From the NCBI GenBank assembly GCA_011319805.1, contig SJRY01000123.1, positions 1-64,000 on the forward strand: 64,000 nucleotides of DNA. The letters run 5' to 3'. Position numbers and translations under genes: made by a program. Positions 53,762-63,414 of this stretch are shown here, piece after piece; position 1 is the first letter of the stretch, and each line of letters begins with the position of its first letter. The DNA comes from Macrocybe gigantea. Its lineage: Eukaryota; Basidiomycota; Agaricomycetes; Agaricales; Callistosporiaceae. The notes below the pieces were generated by a model. That model made no database searches and was not told the DNA's origin. It saw nothing but the letters and a program-made list of their open reading frames with translations.

Positions 53762-54153
53762 CTGCCACTCTGTAGCAGGGGATAGTCTGAGGCAACTCGG
53801 ACCATCACATGCAGTCTGGCTAGTGATGAAAGTGCTGGCCAAGCATTATGTGAATCACAAGCTTTGCAATGGCTTCTGTTATAGGTCCTTTTGAACCTTT
53901 TATGTGGAATTGACCACAGCTGGCCCTCAGGGGCTGGAGGATGGTGCCTTAGTAGGTGAATATGCATGAGCATGAGCCTTAGTGGTACAGGCACAGGCAT
54001 GAGAGAACAGGGCAGTGTAGCCCTCTATATATAGCCCCTCAGTCTGTTGTCATCAGACTAGTTGTATTTATAGTAGATACCTTTGTGTATTTACAAGCGG
54101 ACTGCTATTGAGCACTACTATATAAATTGTTGATTTAAAAAAAAAAAAAAAAA
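53762..54153 (+). other. LINE R 3' UTR and poly(A)
   Basis: Noncoding; ends with the conserved TATATAAATTGTTGATTT and a 17 nt A run that abuts the right target-site duplication. Confidence 0.82.
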
Positions 54154-54523
54154 CACTTTCTACAACTGAAGCAGAGTATATTGCTGTAGTGGAAGCTGGA
54201 AAGGAGATCTTATAGATACGCAACATTATGCAGAAGATAGGATACTCTGTGTTGCAACCATCACTACTCAAGATTGACAATTAGTCTGCACTGAGTGTCA
54301 CAAAGAATTCAGAGCATCATGAGCATATGAAACAGCTAGATTTGTGATACTTCTGGCTTAGGGATACAGTGGAGCGGAACAGGATATGGCCTGAGTTTAT
54401 TCCAGAAACTGAACAAGTTGCAGACTTGTTAACCAAACTACTTACTGTACCAAACATTGACTTCTGTAGACAGAAAATGGGACTTATAGGTACATAGTTT
54501 AGACAGTTTAGGTCAAGGGGAGG

Positions 54524-54866
54524 TGTTAGAAATACCCCTCCTGTCCGGACTTGTGCATAGGACAGGACCCAGGCTATGCACCTAGCAATGCACAGCACAA
54601 GCTGTGCATGCAGTAATGTGTAGTAAATGGCTGTGTCTGCAGTAGGGCACAGCCTACAGCTGTGCCTATAGCAATGCGCAGCCATAGGCTGTGCACACAG
54701 CCTTCTACATGTATATATATATAGCATAGAGCACTTTGAAGTCCCTAGTGTTCTCACTCAGGACTTCTAGACAAGTACTTGTATATAACTCAATTACTAG
54801 TGTTCTCACTTAGGACTTCTAGATTCTAAGGCTCAACCAGAGTGTTTCTTATGCCTAGTTTTAATA
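54524..54866 (+). repeat. Copia 3' LTR (343 bp)
   Basis: TGTTAGAAAT ... TTTTAATA (canonical CA end mutated to TA, as in the solo LTR). It carries extra units absent from the 5' LTR: three AGCAATGCACAGCACAAGC-like words and two copies of TAGTGTTCTCACT...GACTTCTAG. TATATATATA near 54712-54722. Confidence 0.9.
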
Positions 54867-56870
54867 GTACCTACTTCTGCTCTGAGAGCCCCAGTAGCCC
54901 AGTGGTTTAATTACTACTAAAGACTGGAGAGGTGGCTGTGCAGTCACTGGAAAGGTTGTGGGTTTGATTCCCACTCATCCCCTATATTTTAAAGTAGGGA
55001 TAGATATGTGACCTATCATCAGTTACCATCACGTGCTCAGTGACTCAGGTTGGTAAACAAATCTGAGGCAGTACTATGGTTATATAACCTTCTATAACTA
55101 GATTGATAACCTGGTCACGGAATAGGGATAATCATAGGAGCCCAAAGTGGCAGGTCAGGTGACCCCTGACAGGCTGTGCCTGAAATGGTCATGTGATTGA
55201 TCATGTGATCAAGTAGGGAGCAAAAGCACAGGGCACAGTAAGCGGGGGAAGAATTTGAGAACAACCTGACCATGATGCACACCCTGTAATAGGGTGTTCC
55301 AGAGCATGTGCACTTCCAGAAGGTGCCATGCACCCTGTAATAGGGAGTCTCTTCAGACTGCAAGCTTGGACAGGACACCCCCCACCAGTTAATCTCGGGC
55401 CCAGTTTAACCAACTGGATTAGGCAGAGAATCAGTCGTTAGTCAGCATTGGTAGTATGGACCAGTCCCTGGTCATAAGGCCTAACTGAGCATTTGAAGGG
55501 GCCAGAAGTAGCCACCACATGACCGTAAAGCACTGCTCAGGTGGGAGCCTGAGACCTCCTCATGAGGCATGCATAACCAGATTAAGCATGGGTATAGAAC
55601 TCCCTGGTCTAGGCTTTAGGTCTAGGATGCATACTGGGGCTGGATGCTGGCAAGGCAGAGACTTGGGATATGATTGGAGATCTGCACCCTTTGGGCATCA
55701 GCGAACCACATGCTCAGGAATGGGAAAAGTAAAGTAGGTGGGGCTTACCAATACCTAGTATAGGCTCTCACTTGGCCCCTTGGTAACTCACTCCCTAGCC
55801 ATAATTCAGACCGTGGCAGACCAGAGTAGTCCTCTGACTCCAGCCTGAGAGGACTTATCCTCTACTGGTTTATCTGGATGACTAATCCAGGCTTTGAATC
55901 TAAGTTGATTCCAAAGTCTAGACACAGAATTCCACCAGTTAGTCTAGTGCCTATCCTGCAAAGGAGACAGTGATAAGGGTCCTCCACTTGGAGGACCCTA
56001 AACTTTGAAGAATTTATAGTAGATACCTCCATGTATGTACAAGCAGACTGCCATCGAGCACTGCTATATAAATTGTTGATTTAAAAAAAAAAAAAAAAAA
56101 AAAAACCTACTTCTGCTCTATCTGGGACCACACCTTATCAGGCTTGGTTTGGGAAGAAACTAGATGTCAGTCACCTCAGAATCTGGGGATGCACTGCATA
56201 TGTCTTTGTGCAAAAGGATCAAAGGAAGAAACTCCAATCACACTACCAGAAATGTGTCTTTATTGCTAATGGTTATAAGGGTTGGAAGTTTTACAATCCT
56301 ACTACTAAAAAGACCATTATTTCAGAGAGGGCTAACTTTGATGAGAGACACTTCCCTGGTACCTCTCAGAAACATTACAGCATTCCATCTTCTCTTACCC
56401 TTCCTCTTGACCCATCTGCCTTGCAATCAGCTTCTCAAGACTCAGCTGTGCTGGAGTTAGGAGGAGCCTTTGATGCACCAAATTCTATTGTGCAAGCAGC
56501 TCTTTCTGCTTCTGATCCAGATCCTACCCCTCTACAGAGTCCAAATCTTCATCCTAGAATGCCTCCTGCTATTCACCAGGATGATAACCTACCCCACATA
56601 CTTCCTGTTAGATACAGAGTACCCACTCCACCACCTTTTCCCAAAACTCCATCCATTGCTGTCAGGAAACCAGTCAGAAATGTCAAACCACCTGGTAATT
56701 GGTGGGTCATTAGACCTGCTCCCCCACTAGTTCGAGATGATTCTAATTCAGAAGACTCAATCCATAAGGATTCTGATCCTAATCCTGATGAAGAGGCTGG
56801 TTTTGTGGATGTCCAATTTGCTGGTCTAGCTGAAAGTGCAAATCTGAGCACTTACAAGCAAGCTATGCAA
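54867..56870 (+). mobile_element. Second copia fragment, split by SINE-B2
   Basis: Starts at GTACCTACTTCTGCTCT (integrase region VPTSAL) immediately after the 3' LTR, and after the SINE continues through DVSHLRIWGCTAYVFVQKDQRKKLQSHYQKCVFI, the proline-rich linker, to NLSTYKQAMQ at 56870. It is closely similar to 44257-45034. The open frame 56208-56870 is 220 codons. Compared with the first copy it lacks GYPD after KCVFI. It ends where a LINE 5' end begins. Confidence 0.87.
54884..56104 (+). mobile_element. SINE-B2: 1.2 kb tRNA-headed SINE with LINE 3' tail
   Basis: Duplications ACCTACTTCTGCTCT at 54869-54883 and 56105-56119. Order: head with AGTAGCCCAGTGGTTTAA (54892-54909) and GGGTTTGATTCC (about 54960-54971), noncoding body with CACGTG- and CATGTGA-type palindromes, shared core 55649-55708, perfect hairpin GGGTCCTCC-ACTT-GGAGGACCC (55977-55998), end CTAAACTTTG, about 74 nt LINE tail, poly(A) from 56083. 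Same architecture as SINE-B1, older by CpG content. Confidence 0.9.
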
Positions 56871-57004
56871 AAAACCCATCTCTTTCTGCAATGCCTACTT
56901 GTAAATAACTATAAATAATACTTGCACATTGCACAACTTGTTCTACAGTGTCAACACTTGGAGCGATTATCGATCTTGTTGCATATCTGGAGTTCTATAT
57001 CTAT
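56871..57004 (+). mobile_element. LINE copy U: 5' UTR only
   Basis: CTCTTTCTGCAATGCC ... GATCTTGTTGCATATCTGGAGTTCTAT matches the LINE 5' UTR and is cut by the gypsy 5' LTR at 57005. The remainder is not found right of the gypsy element. Confidence 0.75.
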
Positions 57005-57324
57005 TGTTACGGACACCACCCAAAGGACCATTCAATTTCTTATCTTATCTTTCCCATATCCCTTATCTTCCCCATCATGCTGCGCAGTGTGCAGCCATCA
57101 AGTCATTTCACTTCCCTAGTCATCCTGAGTCATCTCCTTCCAGTCTTACTCATCTGCAGTCTACAGCATTGTGCAGCCCATGGTCCATGCTCGAGTACTG
57201 TAACATATATAAGGACTTCCAGATGTATCAGTAGTGCTAGGCTTAATATTTCTTTTGCCATCATCTCAAGACCACTCTTGCACTTAGTCTACCCAAGTCC
57301 TTTTGAGATTCGTCTAGCCTAACA
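57005..57324 (+). repeat. Gypsy 5' LTR (320 bp)
   Basis: TGTTACGGACACCACC ... GTCTAGCCTAACA. CATATATAAGG near 57206-57216 is a likely TATA box. Three more LTR copies of this family are at 61513-62157 (split), 61562-61881 (inverted) and 63258-63414 (partial). Confidence 0.9.
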
Positions 57325-57679
57325 AGATATTAAGCCTTGTCGAGACTCGCTCAGACTCACACACATACCACATCATGCTTTATCAAAGACTTGATCAACA
57401 TTCAATGATAAGCAGTCGCCAACCCAGCAAGCACTAGTACAAATGATGGACTAGGAGGTGCTAAATTGTGACCCATACAACTGAAACAGACTCACTTCGA
57501 TACCAGATGTAGATCATCCCATACTCTGAAATACACCATTCCCGCCAAGCAATCTGAAGCACCAAGGAAAACCATCTGAGGGGACAAACCACCAAAGAGG
57601 AAAGAACTTGCAGTACCAGCCAGGATACGAATGTGAAAAGGAATAGCAACAATAACACCAGAAGTCAATAGCAGAGCAG

Positions 57680-60600
57680 ACAGGACCTGCATCAACACTG
57701 CAATAGTAGCAAAAACAGGGTTGAAGACATGATGAATCAAGAAGATTCCAATCATAAATGCAGATGGGTCACCCAACCGCCAGAAAACAGCAGACCAAGT
57801 AGCGGAGGTCCACATCGACATTAAAGGACACAAGGAGCATATGGAAGCCATCGTACTCAATATCAGAAAGACCGATATGCTACTAGGACATGACTGGCTT
57901 GTCTACCACAACCCAATGATCAAATGGAGGACAGGAGAAGTTGTCTTTGACAGATGCTCTAAAACATGCAAAATAAACCACCAGATGATCAAGATACAGA
58001 AGATGGCTGAACCAGCAAAAACCACAGCCAGCGACAAGACAGGAACCCAGATACCCCCATATCTGATCAGATTCAAACACCTCTTCAAGATGAAGAACTT
58101 TGATCACTTACCAGACCACAAAGAATGGGACTATGAAATAAACTTAATGAAAGATGCACCCAAGACAATACTGAGCAAGGTTTACCTGATGATACAGAAG
58201 GAACTAGAGGAACTAGATGCCTTTGTCGAAGAAGGATTAAGAACAGGAAAAATATGCCCATTGAAATCACCTTACACAGCATTCTGCTTCTTTCGCAACA
58301 AGAAGGACAGAAGCAAATGACTCATCCAAGACTACCAGGAAATAAACAAATATATGGTCAAGGACAAGTTCCCACTACCATGCATTAGCAAGCTCCTCGA
58401 CATACTACAAGGAGCAAAGTACTTTAGCAAGATCGATATTATCTGGGGATACAATAACATGTGCATCTGGAAAGGGAATGAATGGAAGGCAGCCTTCCTA
58501 ACAGCAAGAGGGCTCTTCAAACCGACAGTTATGTACTTTGGGCAGTGCAATGCACCAGGCACTTTTAGCCGAATGATGGCAAGCCTCTTCCAAGACCAAA
58601 TATGAAGAAGAGTGTGCATAATCTATATGGATGACATCATAATCATCAGACGAACATGAGAGGAACTCCAAAAGAACACCATAGAAGTCATGAAAATACT
58701 GAACAAGAACGACTTGTTCATCAAAGGACCGAAATGCATCTGGGAATCATCAAAAGTCCCAGTACTAGGATACATCATAGGAGAAGGGAAGGTAGAAATG
58801 GAACCAGAGAAGATCACAGCCATACAATCCTGGCCAACTCCAAAGATGAAGAAAGAACTACAAAAGTTCTTGGGATTCATGAATTTTTACCAATGATTCA
58901 TCAAGGGATATGCAAAGGTCGCTAAACCCCTGATGGAGTTGACTGGAAACAAAACATTCCAGTGGACAGACAAGCAACAGGATGCTTTCAAAGAGCTGAT
59001 TCGACATATAACCTCAGCACCCATTCTAGCACTACCACAAACAGAAGGAAAATTCCAAGTCGAAACGGACGCCTCAGGATATGCCATTGGAGCAGTACTA
59101 TCACAACAGCAGAAAGGACTATGGCACCCAATTGCATTCATTTCGAGATGCATGACCCCAGTGGAGCAAAACTATGAAATCTATGATAAGGAACTTCTTG
59201 TGATAATGGTCATACTAAAGACATGGAGACAATACCTCCTTGAAGCTCAAGAGAAGTTCGAAATATTGATGGATTACAAAAACCTATCATATTTCCAGAA
59301 ACCACAGCGACTCAATTCGAGACAGATCGGCTGGTACCTGAAATTACAGGAATATAACTATGAACTATGACACATACCAGGAAAGGCCAATGGAAAAGCA
59401 GATGTCCTGTCATGGATAGCAGGATATGAAGAAAACCTAGCAGAGAAGGATGATATACAAATAATCAAAGAAGCAGCATTCATTTGACATCTGGAAGAGA
59501 ATAATGAACGAGACTTCGAATTTATGATGTTCGAGGATGAACACCCACGGAAAGAAGAAGCAGAAAATAATGAAACAATACAAACAAGAGGAATCACAAT
59601 GATTGAATCCTCAAGGATAGAACAAATTCGACAATGCACACGAAGGGAGACGATCGTGACAACAGGACTGAAGAAAAAACCACACTGGTTCACAGAAGAA
59701 GACCACATCATATACATAGGAGGAAAAATCTACATTCCTCCAGACAACAAACTGAAGGAAGACATCATATTTGAACACCATGACACACCCATCAGAGGAC
59801 ACCCAGGACAATACCATATGCACGAACTCATAAACCACACCTATTGGTGGCCATCAATGCTAGCAGACATCAAGAAGTATGTCAATGGATGTGAAACATG
59901 TCAGCGAAACAAAATCATCCAACAAAAGAAACATGCACCCCTACACCTGCACGAGGTCCCACAGCAACCATAGGAAGATATCGGAGTAGATCTCATAGGA
60001 CCGCTACCCAGCTTGAATAGCTTTAATGCTATCACCACAGTTACAGACTGCCTAACCAAGATGATCCACCTAATTCCCATAAAGACCGAACTCACAGCAG
60101 AAGGTCTTGCATGACTATATTGAGACAATGTGTGGCAGCTTCACGAAATCCCATGAAAGATCATCAGTGATCGAGGACCCCAATTTGCAGTGCAATTCAT
60201 GACAGCACTTCTAAAATTACTCGGAACAAAGCAAAATTTATCAATGGCCTATCACCTACAGACAGATGGACAGGCAGAATGATCCCACCAAGAAACAGAA
60301 GCCTTCCTCAGAAGCTTCACAAACAACTTACAGGATGACTGGGCAGAATGGATAGCAATCGCAGAATACCAGTACAATAACAAAGCACACCAGGGAATGA
60401 AGGAGACACCATTCTACCTCAACTATGGAATGCACTCCTGGAAGGGAGAACTGCAGATGACAGAAGGGAATAACCCGGCAGCAAAGGACTTCATCAAAAG
60501 AATGAACCAAATATGGAAAGAAGCAAATGCTGCACTGCAGTATGTACAAACACGAGCCAAAGACAATTACGATGCGAGGTGAAGACTAGCCCATGAATAC

Positions 60601-61080
60601 AAGAAAGGGGATAGAGTATGGCTAGAAGCCACCAATATCACAGTCAATCGACTATCAAAGAAGTTATCGGCACTCTGATACAGACTGTTCAAGATAGTTG
60701 AAAAGAAAGGAGCCTTGGCATATCACCTGGAACTCCCAGCATCATGGCAGCTGATACACCCCATGTTCAATGAAACACTGCTCATGCCCTACAAAGGACA
60801 CCATTTCAAGATACAAGAATGACCATCGCTGCCACCCCCTGAAATCATAAATGATAAAGAAGAGTATGAGATAGAAGAGGTCCTAAAAAGGAAGAAACAA
60901 GGGAGGGGAATGCTATTCCTGGTCAAATGGAAAGGATATGGACATGAAGAGAATACATGGATTAAAGAGAAAGAACTGGGGAATGCGCAGCAAGCTCTAG
61001 ACCACTTCCTAAAGAAGACTGTGAACCAGAATAAAAGGATCATGACAAGAGGGAAGAAGACCAAAAATTGCACATCATGA
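57680..61080 (+). pseudogene. Gypsy pol with C-terminal chromodomain, riddled with TGA stops
   Basis: Protease remnant (DMLLGHDWLVYHNP near 57875; its DSGA site is unrecognisable), RT (DYQEINKYMVKDKFPLP, YFSKIDI, IYMDDIII near 58622-58645), RNase H (VETDASGYAIGAVLSQ near 59060), integrase zinc finger (HHDTPIRGHPGQ...CETCQRNK, 59780-59910), core (VDLIGPLP, SDRGPQF, MAYHLQTDGQAE) and chromodomain YEIEEVLKRKKQGRGMLFLVKWKGYG...ENTW (about 60865-61000). In-frame stops at about 58318, 58603, 58657, 58894, 59368, 59485, 59971, 60112, 60121, 60154, 60280, 60580, 60675, 60820 and the end. All but the TAG at 59971 are TGA, mostly where the family has Arg. Chromodomains steer integration to heterochromatin. 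Confidence 0.92.
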
Positions 61081-61418
61081 CTACCAATGCCCCCATCAGC
61101 ATCGACAGCAGCAATGACAGCCACACACCTATCCCCAACTGCTCAAACAACCATGAGAATCTAGCAAGGATTCTCAACAGCAGTAACTACATGGACCCCC
61201 TTGCCATCATACTCAGCGCGTACATGTGCTACGTTATGACTGTCCACATGCACCTCTGGACCAGGCGAACCCCTGATGGGACTGGCCCTACTGCAGCAGA
61301 ATGTATTGCACTTTGTGGAGCAATGGAAATGCTTCACATGGAAAACCAGCAACTTAAACTCCTTGCCACTACACTTCATCACATCCATGCCTACAATGAA
61401 GAACTCATTCATATGTGA
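61077..61418 (+). CDS. Small ORF downstream of gypsy pol, function unknown
   Basis: 113 codons, MTTNAPISIDSSNDSH..., intact. Its ATG overlaps the pol stop as ATGA (61077-61080). The C-terminal half (AECIALCGAMEMLHMENQQLKLLATTLHHIHAYNEELIHM) has heptad-like spacing and may form a coiled coil. I recall similar short proteins following pol in agaricomycete gypsy elements but cannot check. It has no stop although pol just upstream has 14, which could reflect few CGA codons rather than selection. Confidence 0.55.
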   Translation: MTTNAPISIDSSNDSHTPIPNCSNNHENLARILNSSNYMDPLAIILSAYMCYVMTVHMHLWTRRTPDGTGPTAAECIALCGAMEMLHMENQQLKLLATTLHHIHAYNEELIHM

Positions 61419-61512
61419 GCCCCACATGCTGCAACTGCCTGGGAGAGCAATAATGGATAGGGACAGTTGGACTAAGGTTTTTTGTAAAGATGCGAATCTA
61501 AAGAGAGGGTGA

Positions 61513-62157
61513 TGTTATAGATGTTGCCCAAAAGGACCATTCAATTTCTTATCTTATCTTCTGTTAGGCTAGATGAATCTCAAAAGGACTCAGACAAACT
61601 AAGTGCGACAGTGGTTTTGAGATGATGGCAAAAGGAATATTAAGTCTAGCACTACTGGTACATCTGGGAGTCCTCATATACATTACAGTACTCAAGCATG
61701 GACCATGGGCTATGCAATGCTGTAGACTGCAGATGAGTAAGACTGGAAGGAGATGACTCAGAATGACTAGGAAAGTGAAATGACTCAATAGCTGCACACT
61801 GCACAGCATGATGGGGGAGATAAGAGATATGAGAAAGATAAGATAAAAAATTGAATGGTCTTTTGGGCAATGTCCATAACATCTTTCCCATATCCCTTAT
61901 CTTCCCATCATACTGCATAGTGTGCAGCCATTGAGTCATTTCACTTCCCTAGTCATCCTGAGTCATCTCCTTCCAGTCTTACTCATCCATAGTCCACAGC
62001 ATTGCACAGCCCATGGTCTGTGCTTGAGTACTGTAGCATATATAAGGACTCCCAGATGTACCAGTAGTGCTAGGCTTAATATTCCTTTTGCCATCATTTT
62101 AAGACCACTCTCGCACTTAGTCTGCCTGAGTCCTTTTGAGATTCATCTAGCCTAACA
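61513..62157 (+). repeat. Gypsy 3' LTR split by an inverted solo LTR
   Basis: TGTTATAGATGTTGCCC (61513) to 61561, then after the insert 61882 to CTAGCCTAACA (62157). Purine-rich AAAGAGAGGGTGA at 61500-61512 is the polypurine tract. TATATAAGG near 62040. Confidence 0.88.
61562..61881 (-). mobile_element. Solo gypsy LTR nested in the 3' LTR
   Basis: Complete 320 bp LTR in minus orientation (TGTTAGGC ... CATAACA). Duplication TCTTC (61557-61561) and TCTTT (61882-61886), one mismatch. It shows a second family member transposed into the first and then lost its body by LTR recombination. Confidence 0.9.
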
Positions 62158-62724
62158 GAAACTTCCCTTCTGTATTATCTACCTTTTGCTATTTGAGGAC
62201 CAGGCCTCATGCTCTCAGATTTATGATGATCTGCTCTTTATAACTATCCTTGCATGTGCATTCTATGCATGCTATTGGATTGGCAAACTTATTGTATCAA
62301 ACAATATCAGGCTGCAGGACTGGCAGAAAATTATAGAGCAGGGTTCTCTTACATTCAAAAATGAATGTGCCAGCTATCTCCTGCTATATCACAAAGAGGA
62401 TCCTTTGTACTATGGAAGCCCAATCCTTTTTATGAGACAAGCTCATGCTGACCCAGTTGCGTTGGGACGAGGCCCAAGCATGGCAAGCTGGCAGTCTCGG
62501 GACAACCCGTGGGTACCTACAAATAGTAAATATCAAATTGTGGCATGTATATAAGCCAGCCCCCAAATGGGACAAACAATAGTTCATGTGCCATAACTTG
62601 CACTTACTCATCCACTGTCGCTCTATATCTCTGCTTGCTAAAAGGTTATGGGCCCCGGCTTATGACCAACTAGAAAGCGGAAAAACACTTGCTACACCTA
62701 TATTGCATATCGAAACCAAACACC

Positions 62725-63257
62725 ATGACCAATCAGCCTGCTAGCAGCTCATGCAGTGATCCTGTACCTGATGCTGGCAACCCTGCACAGCTTGCCCTAT
62801 CAATTACCAGAATTGACATCCGTGACCGTGCCGCTTTTGTCAAGGTTGCGGAACCCCTTGAGGAAGGAAAATGGCCTGCTTGGTGCAAGTGCTTCCAATG
62901 AGTTGTGAAGACCTGTGAACTGGGCGGATATGTCCATGGCACCCTCGCTCAGCCCAATGAGGAAACTGATCTGGTTGGCCATGCAAACTAGGCACACAAT
63001 GATAATTGTGCTCAGACTCTCATTGCCAATAATGTCTCCAAGAGTCAGATGATCCATATTGGGCATTGCGATACTGCACACAACATGTGGGCTAGCTTAG
63101 AAGCTGTTCATGAAACCAAGGGACACTAAACTATTATCACTGTCATTTGTAACCTATTTCATATGATTGCGGATGAGTCTACCAATATTCCTGAGCACCT
63201 TAATAAGCTCAAGAAATCTTGGGAGTGCATTAATATGCTTGGTGATGCTGATTTTTA
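62725..63257 (+). pseudogene. Copia-type Gag remnant
   Basis: MTNQPASSSCSDPVPDAGNPAQLALSI, then EEGKWPAWCKCFQ, stop, VVKTCELGGYVHGTLAQP, NMWASLEAVHETKGH, NIPEHLNKLKKSWECINMLGDADF. The spacing matches copia Gag (UBN2-like) with W-rich start, GYVDG-type and MW.L...H segments. Three in-frame stops. Cut at 63258 by LTR sequence. Confidence 0.72.
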
Positions 63258-63414
63258 TGTTACGGATGTTGCCCAAAGGACCATTCAATTTCTTATCTTA
63301 TCTTTCCTATATCCATTTCACTTCCCTAGTCATCCTGAGTCATCTCCTTCCAGTCTTACTCATCCGCAGTCTACAGCATTGCACAGCCCATGGTCCGTGC
63401 TTGAGTACTGTAAC
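63258..63414 (+). repeat. Partial gypsy LTR bridging copia gag and RT
   Basis: TGTTACGGATGTTGCCC ... TTGAGTACTGTAAC, matching the LTR at 57005 but lacking about 60 nt inside (after CCTATATCC) and the last ~110 nt. It occupies the place of the copia protease/integrase and first half of RT. Confidence 0.85.

Larger units (their letters stand above)
46021..54153 (+). mobile_element. Chimeric retroelement: SINE-A2 joined to 5'-truncated LINE R
   Basis: One insertion bounded by ACACTTTCTACAAC at 46007-46020 and 54153-54166 in the copia RNase H. It starts with the tRNA-like head of SINE-A and passes at 46971/46972 straight into LINE sequence just before RT. It continues (after the nested LINE Q, 48879-52669) through RNase H and 3' UTR to poly(A) 54137-54153. 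The duplication shows the tRNA element and LINE were integrated together. Confidence 0.93.
42126..54497 (+). pseudogene. Copia gag-pol polyprotein remnant
   Basis: Order: Gag (NSTNYPTWSGEMEAWLRACGLW, from 42126), CCHC knuckle CRFCGLDHFWRNC (about 42811), protease region DWITDTRATSHMT (about 43000, where DTG is DTR, so inactive), pre-integrase HFSYDTVKLI ... CEPCLAGKM, integrase core HSDLYGPLP, FIDDCTRF, NGIAERANQT, then RT with YIDDITLAS (about 45380) and RNase H FCDASHSDC. TEAEYIAVVEAGKEI continues after the nested block at 54166, to TAG 54495-54497. A deletion at about 45120 removes the first RT segment (WEIVDL joins ELRSVDVTSAF). Frameshift near 42360, TGA 43205, TAG near 45278. Confidence 0.9.
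41406..54866 (+). mobile_element. Ty1/copia LTR retrotransposon with nested insertions
   Basis: 5' LTR 41406-41641, primer site, leader (41642-42125), gag-pol remnant, polypurine tract AAGGGGAGG at 54515-54523, 3' LTR 54524-54866. Nested inside are a 227 bp LTR-like element (43989-44215) and the tRNA-element/LINE chimera (46021-54153). Without them it would be about 5.1 kb, normal for copia. Flanks lack a 5 bp duplication (GGAGG and GTACC), suggesting recombination with another copy; the right flank is itself copia sequence. Confidence 0.92.
57005..62157 (+). mobile_element. Ty3/gypsy chromovirus-type LTR retrotransposon
   Basis: 5' LTR 57005-57324, internal part 57325-61512, 3' LTR 61513-61561 plus 61882-62157 (split by a nested solo LTR). 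Pol order is protease, RT, RNase H, integrase, chromodomain, typical of fungal chromoviruses. Only about 350 nt lies between LTR and protease, so gag is deleted. Flanks TCTAT and GAAAC are not a duplication, so one end was probably exchanged. Confidence 0.93.

Noticed and set aside
57461..57860. Minus-strand open frames with hydrophobic residues at the start of the gypsy element
   Set aside because: They are the complement of the decayed protease region read on the plus strand.
62186..62554. 122-codon open frame before the third copia element
   Set aside because: It overlaps the probable LTR including its TATA box, and the peptide resembles nothing I know. Treated as noncoding.
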